Of a stretch of DNA of 64,000 bases, positions 43,990 to 56,389 are shown in pieces. The DNA comes from Turnera subulata. Its lineage: Eukaryota; Streptophyta; Magnoliopsida; Malpighiales; Passifloraceae. Made by a program: the position numbers and the translations under genes. Under the pieces are notes generated by a model that did no database searches, had not been told where the DNA came from, and worked only from the letters and a program-made list of their open reading frames with translations. The stretch lies in contig JAKUCV010002855.1 in NCBI GenBank assembly GCA_028386065.3, positions 19,342-83,341 of the forward strand, in the 5' to 3' direction. Positions within the stretch are counted from its first letter, which is position 1. Every line of letters begins with the position of its first letter.

Positions 43990-44640
43990 TGTCGTAATAT
44001 ATATACTCCTATCCATGTCAATTTAATTTTTTTCTTCTGAGAAGTATAAGCTTTGTGCAGCTAACGGAGCTTCATTCTCCAGCACTAATTCTAGAAAGTC
44101 TTGCCTGATGTTTGATCTTTAGTTTGTCAAATTACTCATTGAAGTTCAATCCTCCACTTTGTTCCTTCCTGCTGCGTATGTGTATAAATCCATGAGGTGA
44201 AGAAATTGCACCTTATCAATGCGGCTGATTTATTGGAGCTATAATATACCAAAAAAAAATTTAGTAACAGTTTTGTTCAACCTCTAGTGGTGAGGAATTC
44301 ACACCTTTGCCTTGGTTTAATCAAAAGAGAAGCAGCATTAGAAAAGAGTTAAAGTTAATGACACATTGGTGCAATCTCCGAGTAAGTAATTCATCACTTT
44401 GGAATTTCCAGGAAGCCCCTGGCTTTGCCTTCATGAGAACTTGCTTTCACCACCAAATGTTTCAATCTACTGAAGGGAGAAGGTTGATTCTCCAAGTTTT
44501 CAGGAACCCTCAACAAAGCCTAGCAAAAGTAAAAGAGCTTTCCTTACTATGTGTAGCCAAAATGTGTGAACATCCCTCTCTTTTCCTTGGAGACATGTTC
44601 ACAAGTGGAGGGGAAAACAGACAGTGAAAAAGTTGGTCTT
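43990..44640 (+). repeat. Inverted partial duplicate of the F-box/LRR gene 3' end
   Basis: Sequence at about 44,070-44,250 and 44,270-44,530 matches 21,900-22,150 and 22,385-22,650: the last exon and downstream region of the minus-strand F-box/LRR gene. It keeps TTTGCCTTCATGAGAACTTG and the intron acceptor region AACAAAGCCTAGCAAAA. In both places the gene sense is minus. Truncated and non-coding as it stands. Confidence 0.75.
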
Positions 44641-45320
44641 TTAAACCAAGAAATGTGTAAATTGTGCGGGCAACACGATTAGACAAGAACCCAAAAGAAA
44701 AAAAAAAAAAAAGCTGCTTCAATAAGACCACGCAAAACGCTGATATTGGGTTTGAGGAGAAGACGACAACTGATGACCACGGCAATGGTGAAATTGAGAA
44801 GAGAGGTGCTGGAGAGGAGAGGGTTGGGGGACTTCGTAGGGGAATTATTTTTGTTTTCATGGGGAAAATTAAGGAAAAAGGATATGAAAATTCATATAAT
44901 ATTGTTTATAATGATGGGGCAATATTTTTCATAATAATTTTAGGGGACAATTTTGTCAAGGTCATTCTTTTTTTTTTTTGAGAAAAACGTCATTCTTTTT
45001 TTTTTTGAGAAAAATTCTTACCCATGAGAACAATACAATATATTGTTCAATTAAAGTATAACCTAAAGTTTGACAAAAAAAAGTATAACCTAAAGGAAGA
45101 ATTTTAGAGTTTAGTCACTAAATATGTAAAATGCAGCAAATTAACTAGTGAATTAATCATTCATCAAAAAAAAAAAAAAACTAGTGAATCAATCCCCAAC
45201 CTTTAGTCTCTTTAGCTTTAGCTTTGTTGTAAATTGTAACGTCGGCCTAATTCACAAGGGAAGCGTTTAACCTTTTTTCTTTTTCTATTTTTCATATAGT
45301 TTTAAGTAGTAATATATGTG
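44641..45320. other. Spacer, no gene recognised
   Basis: AT-rich with A and T runs. CATTCTTTTTTTTTTTGAGA occurs twice in tandem at about 44,962-45,010. No supported gene. Confidence 0.4.
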
Positions 45321-45324
45321 TTAA

Positions 45325-45465
45325 TTAGTCCAAGTTCTTTTGGGTTTAAGCAGTGTTTGCCATGTCGGTTATTATGTAAGAGTCGTCTCGTCTATATAAA
45401 TCAACATCGTATTATGTAATAGTTGCGACAAAAAACAACTACCGAGAGAGTGGCACGAACGTTTA
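45325..45465 (+). promoter_or_regulatory. Conserved F-box promoter module (copy l)
   Basis: GTCGGTTATTATGTAAGAG, GTCGTCTCGTCTATATAAAT (TATA box TATATAAA near 45,394-45,401), CAACATCGTATTATG and GGCACGAACGTTTA. Relative to copy i it has small internal duplications (TAT, CGTCT). Confidence 0.65.
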
Positions 45466-45471
45466 ATTACA

Positions 45472-46707
45472 ATGGCAGCAACCAACGATACTGGCGATGT
45501 TACCCAACGAGTCCCTTCATCGATTCAGGTCCGTCTCCAAGTCTTGGTCTTCTTTATTGCTCAGTGAAGAATTCCAAAAACTAAGATTCAAATCTGCACC
45601 ACCGGAGCTCAACGTCCAAAAACTCCTGCGGCTGCGTAGTCGTCCTCTTCGTTACTACGAAGATGATTACAAAGAAGACGAAGATGATTGTGAAGATGAC
45701 GAAGGTGATTACAAAGATGACCAAGATGATTGTGAAGATGACGAAGAAGATTACAAAGATGACGAAGATGATTATGTTATTGAATCCTGTGATTATCGTG
45801 GAGATGAAGAAACTTGTACAGAGGTATTTTTTCCAGAAAGAGGAAGCTGTTTAATTTTTATAGGTTCATGCAACGGATTAGTTTGTTTAGCTCTGGAGTC
45901 ACCACGTAATGACTATCGAGACATATTCGTGTGGAATCCTCTTACGGGTGTCTATAGAAAATTGCCAGATCCTGAAGGTATGGCCCGTGGTTATGACTTC
46001 TGGCGTGCTTATGGTTTCGGATATGATTCGGTTGCCGATGATTACAAGGTCTTTTTAGCAGTTCGCTATTGGGATGATCCCACGCCTAAACCTCGTGCAC
46101 CTCTATGAAGACAGGTTCTTGGAAAAGTGTGGAAAATCCTAACAGACACCTGCGAGGTCTTAGAGAAGGGGACAGGGGTGTCTTCTTGAATGGAGCACTT
46201 CACTGGAGAAAGGAATATGATGCAAAAATTACCGCTTTCGATTTGGTGGAGGAGAAATTTGGTGACGTCCCAGCCCCGTCGCATCCGCAGGAAGTACTTT
46301 TGGAACACAACGGCATAGGAATTGTTGGAGAATATCTGTGTATGTCGTGGATTCCAACACCGATGAATGACAGAATTGTCTGGGTCATGAAGGAATACTT
46401 GAACAAGGAATCATGGGTTCCCTTCATTGATTATGGTCCATCCTGGCGTGACCAGTGCAGTGTTCGCTATCATTGCAACTTCATTGCAGATTCTGTGGAG
46501 GATGAAGAGCATGGCGGATGCCTGATGTTTTACTTGCATGGTCGCGGACCTAGTACTCGAATACTCAAATGCGATAAGAATCTTGAAAAATCTGATAGAG
46601 ATGGAGTAGTCAGGGTAAAATCTTATGAGCATTTGGCATCCATCCCTTATAGAGAATCTCTCACCTCTCCTTATCCTTCTTCGGGCCGGGATGAACAAGG
46701 ATTTTGA
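45472..46707 (+). pseudogene. F-box/FBA gene with two deletions and an acidic repeat (copy l)
   Basis: The original ATG at 45,472 remains but about 29 bp of the F-box start are lost, shifting the frame; the open frame begins at 45,497 (MLPNESLHRFRSVSKSWSSL). Residues about 54-95 hold an expansion of Asp, Glu, Tyr and Lys (YKDDQDDCEDDEEDYKDD) that paralogues lack, built from repeats of about 42 nt. A second deletion near 46,100 removes the VRFFSL segment and shifts the frame. 46,105-46,707 then continues with KTGSWKSVENP, FLNGALHWR, ITAFDLVEEKFGDVPAP, GIVGEYLCMSW, SWVPFIDY. It is not expected to make a full protein. Confidence 0.87.
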
Positions 46708-47098
46708 ACATTGATCTCTAAACAAAAGCAGCAGCTTGAACTAGGCAAATTGAGGTGGGTTAAGGGCGGAATTCATGGCTTATTCATATTGCACTCAGAA
46801 TTTTTCATTTGTAGTGAATATTACATTCTACATAAATCGAGTGTTCTAGGCTTTCTTTTTTATATTTGCTAAATCAAATTGTTGACTTGTTTCGTTAATT
46901 AATTAAATTTCTATCTCCCGTACTTCCGTATTCCATTTAAAGGGCAGAAATCAGTGAGGAGCCAAGTTCAAATTTGCTTCTTCCTTTGCGTCAAGGAATA
47001 GATTCAAGGGCAGGAATTCTATTTGTAAAGCATAAACTATGCAGCGTTGGGAACTTCTCAGGTCTTGGGTATGATTATATTGCAGGCACTATGTTTGA
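46708..47098 (+). repeat. F-box downstream-flank repeat (copy l), left part
   Basis: Non-coding; TTTGTAGTGAATATTACATT and GGGCAGAAATCAGTGAGGAG. Interrupted by the MULE at 47,099 and resumed at 48,537. Confidence 0.7.
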
Positions 47099-48536
47099 GA
47101 CTAAATAGTTTTTTATGTCCTTTCACTTTGTCGATTTCGCATTTGTTGTCCCTCTTCGTTTAATTTCACTCATCGTGTCCCTCAACTCACGATTTACCGG
47201 GTCTCCCTATCCATTTTACCCCCTACAGCCGGTTGGTGTCGCTGGTATTGACACGTGTCCGCGGAGCCCGCATACAACCTATTTTTTAATCATTTTTTTT
47301 CCTTAATCAAATTTTATTTTTAAAAATCCTTTAATTCCTTTAGCCAGTTTATATGCTCTATACGCAACGTTTTTTTAGCTCATTTGTAACCCTTCAGTTT
47401 CTTTCTTTCCTTTTTTTAAAACATCAATTGACTACATTAAATCAATTCCCCTTTTTGGTCTCCTTAACTCAAATCAATTAATTTTCATAATCGTTTATTC
47501 CAAAAAAAATTGTAGCTCATGAACCCAAAAATCCTCTTTGTCTCTCTCCTTTTTCCTCCAAACATCCACAACATCGACTCCTCCTTCAGGTCTCCATCCG
47601 CCATGCGTCAACCTCCTCACCCTTATCTCTAACTCCCATAACAACCTCCTCTCCCCCATGTCCCATAGATCGTCCATTTACTTCGCCATCTCCTCCCATA
47701 ACAACCTCCTCTGCCATCTCCTCCCAGATCACAAAGTCCCCCTTCTTTGCCGTGTCCAAACGGTTCATCAAGATCCTGACAAGGGAATAGGAAGCCAAGG
47801 CACAGATCAGGGCGGCCCTGTGCTAGCGAAGGCAAGTGAGGTAGCAGTGACAGGCCATAAATGCTCGTTCTGTCACGTCTTCTACTGCTTATGTCCTCTC
47901 TCTTCCTTTCTCAATTTCTTTTACTTACACCCTATTTGATTGTAAAAGTGTTAATCGAGTTATATGTTGTTGGATGGAGAGTGAATTCGGGTTTGTGTTG
48001 ATTTGATTGTTGTTTGATCGGCATCCCATAGATTTAGATGGTGGAGTGGCTGGTTCTTCTTTTCCAGATGTATTCGGCTGGTCGGGTTGAATTTTGTGTT
48101 TTCGGGTGGTGATGGGTTTTTGTCTTTTTCTTTTTTGAATGAACAAAATTAATTATTTATAGTCTGTATTATCTTTTTTGTTTGGTTGTGGTTTGTATTA
48201 ATGTAGTCAGTGGAATGATAACTCTCAAGTTTTTATATTTACAAAAAAAAATAACTTAGGCTTGAAGTGTTTTTTTTTTCATAAGTTTTATTCATTTTAA
48301 AAAAAAATTTATGAATAAAATTTAATAAAGAAAGGAAAAATAATAAATAAATAGGTTGTGTGTGGCCCCCACGTGACATGTGTCAACACCACAACAATTA
48401 ACCGGCTATAATATGTAAATTGGACAAGGTGACCCGGTAAATCGTGAGTTGAGGGACACGATGATTGAAATTAAACGAAGAGGGACAACAAATGCGAAAT
48501 CGACAAAGTGAAAGGACATAAAAAACTATTTACTCC
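47099..48536. mobile_element. MULE with long TIRs, possible Pack-MULE
   Basis: 1,438 bp. Left TIR (from GACTAAATAGTTTTTTATGT to about 47,215) and right TIR (about 48,420-48,536) are near-perfect inverted repeats of roughly 115 bp. Target duplication TATGTTTGA (47,090-47,098) and TATATTTGA (48,537-48,545), 8 of 9 bases. The inner part 47,530-47,830 is less AT-rich and holds overlapping frames on both strands (133 codons plus, 60-70 codons minus) that I do not recognise; captured gene sequence is possible. No transposase. Confidence 0.85.
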
Positions 48537-48775
48537 TATATTTGAATGTCCCTCCACACCAACAAAACAAGAAGTAAGAGAATAGATCTTTTGGCTGTCA
48601 CCCATCTCCTTAAATTTTACATATTTTGAATTAGAAAATTTGCTGTTGGTGGAAATTACAATCAGTTCTCTAATGGGTCCTACACATAATAAGCATAAAA
48701 TTTCTCAAAGCATAATGCCAGGAGATCGATCAAGGATTTTCAGCACTGATCGGTGTGAGGGGAAGCGCAGTTCCT
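48537..48775 (+). repeat. F-box downstream-flank repeat (copy l), right part; start of block B match
   Basis: From 48,551 it is near-identical to 596 onward in block A. Non-coding. Confidence 0.7.
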
Positions 48776-49298
48776 ACCTGTTTTATCTAAACATTTATAC
48801 CAATTTTGTTTTTTACCACCAAAATCAATACTATTGATTGCACTTCCCCTCCTACACAATCGTTTTCATGCGCAGCGTCTTCATAGGCTCGGTACCGTCA
48901 GAACCATAAGAAAAGCTCAAGAAACTGCGAACCGTAAGAAATTCGTGACAAAGCCGAAATAGAGGCTTCCTTACGGTTCTACCATAAGAAATGCGTAACT
49001 AACCAGCGATGGAGCATCTAATTCTGTGGGCTTGCTTGTCGTAAGAAAACCGTAAGGAATTAAGATATGGAGTCCACTCCATCCAGCTCAAAGCCGAAAG
49101 AAGCTTATCAGAAAACCATAAGAACACAGAATAACATTTATGTAAATAATCTTAACATAATAGGCAGTACTCCGATTTCAAATTCAATTTATCTTTGATT
49201 GGTAAGAAACAGAAATTAAGAACGAAAAGTGTCAAACAATTATTAATAATTGGCAAAATTTTAATTCACTAACCTTAACTATAGCTCAATACCACTTT
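48776..49298. other. Non-coding stretch with CCGTAAGAA motifs (block B)
   Basis: Counterpart of 806-1,332, with a few substitutions. No gene. Confidence 0.4.
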
Positions 49299-49417
49299 GG
49301 CAATTTAAGTTTTTGTTGTAACAAATTAGTAACTTAATTTTCTAAAAGTAACAAATTAGTAACTCCGTTATAACACCGTTAACACCAGCTCCTAGATTTA
49401 TGGTGCGCGCGTGTTTA
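49299..49417 (+). repeat. Left TIR, MULE-like element B
   Basis: Counterpart of 1,333-1,451. Confidence 0.65.
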
Positions 49418-50008
49418 GACATTTATGATCAATAGTTTCAATGTCGTGGTATATTAATACATAATGTGATTATTATTTAAAATTATTTATTATATATAAT
49501 AAATAATAAATATATAAATAAAAATAATAAACTATTTACCTATAGACAAATCTTTTTTTTATCCAGCAAATGGAGTGATAGAGAGAATTAGCAATTTTTT
49601 TCGTCATTTTTAAATTATTCATTCATCATAAATTTACACAAAATTTCTTATATTTTATAATTAAATTATCAGATTATATATAATATGGGTGATAATGTTA
49701 ATTTATCTTTAAATAAAAATAATTGAAACGCCCCGATCAGTATTTACCGTTATACACAGTAAACACGTGGGACCACCTACTATTACAGTATCCACAGTGG
49801 TAAATATCATAAACCAACAGTAATAATACAATAACAGTACATAATACATCAACAGTACTCGTCCTAGCACGGAGACATTATTACAACAAGCATCAGAACT
49901 GAGTAATAAAATGCAAGCAGCGGAAGTCTTAATACAATACAACAATAGACAACAGTAAGAACATGATACAACGCAGGATGGATCTTGGCCTGGCAGAGGG
50001 TGCGCCAC

Positions 50009-50128
50009 CGTAACGCCCCGAATTTTCGGTATTTAATTTCTGTGGATTTTCGAAATTTTTGTTTATTTCTAATTTTACCCTTTCAGAAATTTACAAGAAT
50101 TTTTGGTCAAAGGATTTATTTATTTACC

Positions 50129-50214
<86 letters not shown>

Positions 50215-53200
50215 TTAAAGTGGGTTTATTGAATTATTTCGGGGTTTCCATTTAAAATAAAATGGTATTTTGTATAGAACACAATACATGATGTTGTTTC
50301 CATTGAAACTATGTAGTTTTGGCTGAACCGAAATATAAAACACACTAAAGGGTGTGTTTTGGCTTGGGGTTTGACTAGGGAAGGAACTATGGATGAAATG
50401 ACGTCGTTTTGAACCGAAACGACGCCATTTTGTTTGGTGGAAGCCCTAACCCTAGGACCTGAATATAAAACCTTCTCTTTCTCCTCATTCTTCCTGTCTT
50501 ACCTCTCTCTCCTGTGGCTGCCTTCTCACCCGATATCCCATCTTTCAATTTTATTTTTTTTTTCTATTCTCCTCGCACCCTCATGTCTCTCAAACTCTCT
50601 TCTCCTTCCTTCCCTTGCTTTCTCCTCTTTTCTAGGTTTGACTCTAAACTGGTGGTTGTTCGTTTGAGCTGATGGCGACTTTGAACGGATTCTGTGTTGT
50701 TCGACTATGGGTGAGCTGGAGTGGAAATCGGGTTGTGATTTGTTGGTGATAGAAGTGGATTCGTCTGGTTACATTCTCAGGTAGTGACTGATATATGCCA
50801 ATTACATTTACCACTAAGTTGAATCGTCATTTTGTTTATAAGCTATTCATGACCGTTTGTTGTGTTTCACGTAACGTCGACCTGGGTTGTCCTTTATTCA
50901 TATTTTATTCTTGTTCCTTTATTTATGGGCACACGGTTGTTGAGATCGGTGATAATTAACTACTTAAATGCATAAATTTTAATTTAAACGGTGCAGCCAA
51001 AAGGTAATATGTTGGGCAGCTTGAACATATTCATGTTGATCTTGGGGTTGGCACGTGTGCATTTGATTTTGGGGTCTTGGATTGCGTTCATGTGAATTTG
51101 AGCCGGGTGCAGTATTGTGCATTTCATGTGGGTTCCTAGTGTTCTTGGCAATTTATTTCTTTAAGTCCTTTTTTTTTTAAAACCTTATGTGCTAAAAGTA
51201 AAATATAAAACATGAATTCATGAATGCTGAGATCTTCTGTACATGCAGTGGCTAGTGTTTTGATTGACAGTTGGCTATTTTATGTTAATGGTCTATAACT
51301 AGCGTGGTGTACTAGTATTTGTAGAACATTAAATAAACTACATTGGTAGATTAATTTCTAAAGTGGTTTGGGCATTCTAAATGAGCTTTATCAAATCCTA
51401 ATTTATTAACCTTCGTGAGTTATGACCTTTAGCTTTTGGTCTGGTTCAAATACACGGTTAATAGAGATGTTGGATAAGGTATTATTATTATTTGGATGGG
51501 CTTTTGGTGCTAATAATTTATGGAGATCATGATTAGGTCAACATCATGGTGTGATTTAAGTCTTGCATTGGCCAGTAAGAAATATAAAATTAATAAATGA
51601 TTAGTGAAGAGATGTTGCTGGTCTCATGAATAATTTATCTAAATCCTAATTTCATTGGGTCTGTGCTCTAAATCTTGTTAAGTTTTGGTATTCGAGTCCA
51701 GAATGGAATGTTGGTTAACATTGTTAGTTTGATAGTAGCTTAATTATGAAACCCAACTTAATGTACTAATAATTCAAAGCAGTTCGTGAATATTATAAAT
51801 CTCATCGTTGGATTCTAAACGGATTTCTTTTTCCTTGTCTGTTTTACATTCGGTGTTAGGTTAGGGAGCGCCATCAATAGCTTACATAGTTTGAACTTAG
51901 CATGCATTTCATGGTAAATTTGTGGCACACTTATGTGACCCTGTGTCTTTTAGGCCTTGGTTGTACATGAGAAGTAGCAGGACAAAGCACTAGTCTCTAA
52001 GACGATACTTATAAAGTGGTGAGGACTTATAAACCTTTGTATGCATTACTGCCTACAATGCTCGGTTAATAAACTTGGAACAAGAAGTGGTAATACTTGG
52101 TTGGTATTGAATGCTATATGCATATATGCCTGCTGTGCTGATGTTCTTGATTACGTTTACATCTTAATGATGATACCTTGATGTAGTATGTCTCATTATG
52201 TGTATTACGTTTCTGTTTGATATGATATGCTAGTTGAGCATGAGTTTGTTGGTTATGAGATGTAACATGTGATATGACTTTGTGGTTCGTGTGGTGACCT
52301 GTGGGCTGGAGGCCCGGATTTGAGAATAAGATATTAAATCCACACAACCCTGTTTGACAATAACGTATGGTAAAACTCGTTAAGCATAATTGAGAATAAC
52401 AAACTATAGTAATTCTACTGTGGGGCTATTGACCGGTTGGTTCGAGCGGGAAGTGTTACCCCTCGGGATTTCATGCGGTTAAGCATGGTATATGCGGTTT
52501 AGCATATGGGTCTGTTATGACCGGTTCTACCTCCCTCTTTCTACCTCCCCCTTTCTACCTCCCTCTTTCTCTCTGTCTATCTCTCTCTCTCACTGATTGT
52601 ATTGGGCCTTGCCCTGGTTATATTGGGCTTATTCCCTCGTTGCCTCATGAGACGGGACCGAGCTCGATGCACACAGTAGAGGGCCCTAATAAAATATTCA
52701 AACCTAATAACAACGATAATAAAATAAGTAATGATAAGTGATGGTTTGTAGTTTGATGATGGCTTGTGTTGTGTATTATGACTTGATTGTGCACTGTGAT
52801 TGCTGTTGCTTGATGCCGGTGTATTTGTAGTTGAAATGGAAATTTGTATATACTGGTTTATTTGTTTGCGGTGAGACAGTGGTTGGTCTCACCCCCTCAC
52901 AGATTTTATGCAGGTCAACTGATCGATGATCAGGAGTGCATATCAGCAGGTGGCAGTGCTTTCCTCCTCGGGTCGGATCCATAGGGTGCATTACATTCAT
53001 ATTTGTTTATGTATTTGTCTTCCGCTGCATACCTGAATTGTATTACTTATTGTATGATATATTGCGTAATTATATGATGATTATCTTATTTGTGTCGTAT
53101 CCCGGGTAGAAAGGGCAATTTAGTCTTTTCACATGCTTTAAATAATTTAATTAGATAATTTGGGATACGGGCGTTTAGTTGATGATTTTCTTGTCTTGGG

Positions 53201-53274
53201 AATGATAATAGCAATTTAGTCATTTTATAATTGAATTCTATTTTATATTAATAAATTGGGACACGGGCGTTTCA
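50009..53274 (+). mobile_element. Solo LTR in the 3' LTR of element B
   Basis: 3,266 bp, ends as in copy A, with perfect 5-bp target duplication GCCAC (50,004-50,008 and 53,275-53,279). ACGT palindrome at 50,396-50,430 and TATA box at 50,464. Contains a CTCTTTCTACCTCCC expansion near 52,540 not in A. No gene. Confidence 0.85.
50129..50214. repeat. (TTA)n microsatellite
   Basis: About 28-29 units, slightly shorter than the block A run. Confidence 0.97.
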
Positions 53275-55575
53275 GCCACAGCTTGTCTCGAACGTACCTG
53301 AGCTACGCACAACCAAACTACGCGACTAGGTCACGCAGGCGAGGGTGAGTCCGAAGTGCTCACCGGGTAAAATCCATAAGCAAATATACATATACAACCA
53401 ACCAATGATAACTATGTCACATCAACAGCAAATAACTAAGGTTCTCACGAACCTCAAATAACACACTCTGTGAATCTAGACACGCTATACCAATTTTATT
53501 ATCAGGGCCCCTATCACAAATTAAATGGTGGTCGTCGCCTGGTAGTCAGTCTAGCTAGCCCGTAGACCCCGCCCTGGTACCTCCACGTATAACTGGCACA
53601 GTCAGGGAGCAGACCCCAAGCACACTCTCCCCCAGCGCCTAAAATAATAATTGGTACAGACAGGGAGGAGACCCCAAGCACACTCTCCCCCAGCACCATA
53701 AAAATAAGACTACCATCTGGCTGTTCAAACATTTAACTGTGATTTACTAGATGTCTAAGTGTATCCAGTTTTATTATTTCTCCTCCCTCAACTAGTTACT
53801 ATGATTCTACTATCCGACCATTATCTCATTATCCCGAGCAGGCTCACAGCCTCTCCGCTCGTCTGGATAATACAAACTTATCCCAAACTGTTATCTCATA
53901 CCAGTACCCCCGATACTCAACTCACACAACCCTCACAGTTAACAACAACAGTAATAGACTTACTTATACCAACAATTCCAATATCATCAATAACAACAAC
54001 AGTAGCAATATTTCCAACATCATCAACAACATCAAACATCAATTTAACTCATCACACAACAAGTCATTCACAGCCACATCGAATTATTCTAGCATATAAC
54101 ACACATAGTAAACAAACAGCAACTTGGTATTACGGGCAGTATATAAATATTTATTTATCCTCACCTTAGCCGATTTCCTATTCCTGGAAGTCCTCGAAAT
54201 GTCCCGGCTCAGGCTCCTCGGGGTACAGCTCGTTATCAACTCCTATATCAAACAATAATTTACGCACACATAAGATGATATGCAAATGCTCGGCTATTAC
54301 TGTAAGCCGTAAAATAAGTACTGGACCAACTCGGTACTCCCCCGGGTTATTCCCATTATCATAAAAAATTACCATACTGATACCCGGTTATTACTCTGGT
54401 ATAACGCTTATTTTGATAATACCCTTTCCATATTTATTTTCCACAAGTATGTACTTTCCAAAATATTTCCATTACTTAAGTTTTCCAAGTTAATTACCAT
54501 ACCATAACTATCTTGCCATAAGTATATATTTATTTGTAATATTATTCTCCAAAATTATTTACCCAAAATTATCTATTTTTTTCCAGATTTAATTTCTATT
54601 ATTATTATTATTTTTTAAAATTTCGGACTGGGCCAAATAGTACTAGACAAGTCCCATACCACAACCAGCCCATCCAAAAGTCCAGGCGCAAGGCCAGCCA
54701 AGGCAGCAGGCCCGTTGCACAGGCCCGCCCAGCCCAGGCCCAACACCCAGCAGACCCAACAACCCAACCCGCATCTCACAAATCGGGTCAACTACTCTGG
54801 TCGTCTCCAACCCGCTTCTCTCCTCGCGGGTAGCAGCGGCGGCGCAACGAACGGGTGACGGCAGGAACGCGGGCGACGTGCGGTGGCTACGACGGCACGA
54901 GGAGACGCGGCATGAGACGGCGCGGCTGCAGAACGTGGTGCAGCAGGAGGCAGGGCTCGACGGCGGCGGCTGCAGCGGGGAGAAGGAAGGCGTCCGTCGG
55001 GTCTCTATTGTTGGGGGCGCGTCGGGCAGCGAGGGTGGACAGCGACCGCTGCGTCACGCCGGCAAGGTCGAGGGGAAAACGTCAGTGTGGTGGTGTCATG
55101 CGTGGCGGTGGTGTTGGTCACGGTGGAGGCGTTGGTGGTGGCGTGTGGGTTTGTTGTGCCCAAAACGACTGTGTATCGGGCTGCTGTATGTGTTTTTTTT
55201 TTATTTTTTTTCTTTCTTTGGTTCTGGTTTTGAGAGGTTGTATGGGTTTCAGGCAGTGAGTTTTTGCAGAGTTGCAGAGGAAAGTGGTACTGGATGATGG
55301 GTTTGTAGTTGATGATGGGTACGAGCAAAAAGAAAACACGCAGGGTCATAGGCTTCATAGGAGGGAACATACCCTCACATGCACACAGGAAAAAGGCGGT
55401 TGCATAATTCAATTATGCATTCGTGTCCCGTCCGAACCTGAAAATATCTATATTACCCTCTTGAATTAATTTCTGGTCCATAAACTCGAGGATAAACCTA
55501 ACTTTTCTCGAGATTCCTGGACCCGAAAAATTCCAACTTTGGTCCGTAAAATCCGCAGAGGAATCCTTAGCGTGG

Positions 55576-55814
55576 TGTTAGAACTCATGATTCATTACAG
55601 GTTTTGATAAATGACAAACCAAGATCATAACATAGATGAAGCAAAAAGAAATCAAGCAAACAAGTACTCAACCAAAGTGATCAAGAATGCAAGTGAAGAT
55701 ATGATCAAGAGTTGAAGTGCATTGAAGAGCCAAGGAAGAAGAGTTAGATCCATAAATTGTACAAGGTATAACACTCAACTCTTCTAGGAAATTGGCTCAA
55801 AATAAGATGAATTA
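55576..55814 (+). mobile_element. Copia-LTR-like insertion of 239 bp, block B only
   Basis: Starts TGTTAGAACTCATGATTC, a start common to plant Copia LTRs, and ends AGATGAATTA. It is flanked by CGTGG on both sides (55,571-55,575 and 55,815-55,819). Copy A has the empty site AGCGTGGGACAAAG. The right end lacks the canonical CA, so it may be a truncated or decayed solo LTR. No coding sequence. Confidence 0.75.
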
Positions 55815-55999
55815 CGTGGACAAAGCTCGGTTTCAGAATCCGATGCATAATTTACCCTAAAATAATTACCCATGATTATTTTTATATAGTAAATTACAGT
55901 ACAAAGCATTTTACAGTCCAGTAAAAATATAAATTTTTACCCGGGCTGTTAAAGTCTACGCCCCTTAAAAAAATTTCGTTCCCAAAATTCACTCCGAAC

Positions 56000-56375
56000 C
56001 GGTGAAGAGATGCGGATACTGGAATCGCATGTGCTCCTCGACTTCCCATGTTGACTCGTTAGCGGAATTCTTACTCCACTTGACCTTTACCATAGGAATG
56101 GTGCGGTTCTGTAGCTGTCGTACTACCCGAGCAAGAATCTGTTCCGGCACTTATGTGTAGGTAAGGTCCTCTGCTATCTCCACATCCACTGGGGCCACAA
56201 CATGACTAGGGTCCGATTGATATCTCCTTCGCATAGAGACGTGAAACACATCATGACTGCGTGAAAGCTCTTCAGGTAAGGACAACCTGTAAACTAGCGG
56301 TCCAATTCTCTCCACGATCTCATACGGCCCGATATACCTTAGACTCAGCTTTCCTCTTTTGCCGAACCTGATCAC
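56000..56375 (-). pseudogene. Integrase C-terminus and chromodomain, element B
   Basis: As in copy A, but a stop (GAA to TAA, near 56,151) falls after EDLTYT and cuts off the chromodomain. The chromodomain bases 56,000-56,150 are still readable. Confidence 0.8.
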
Positions 56376-56389
56376 ACCCTTCCAAGGTG

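Larger units (their letters stand above)
49724..55953 (-). repeat. 3' LTR of chromodomain element B (interrupted twice)
   Basis: Interrupted by the solo LTR 50,009-53,274 (shared with A) and by a 239-bp insertion at 55,576-55,814 (only here). The terminal CA at 55,952-55,953 has become AA. Confidence 0.9.

Noticed and set aside
16310..46707. Self-incompatibility (S) locus
   Set aside because: F-box/FBA proteins of this type occur at S loci, but no S-RNase or other female determinant is in the window, so the claim is not supported.
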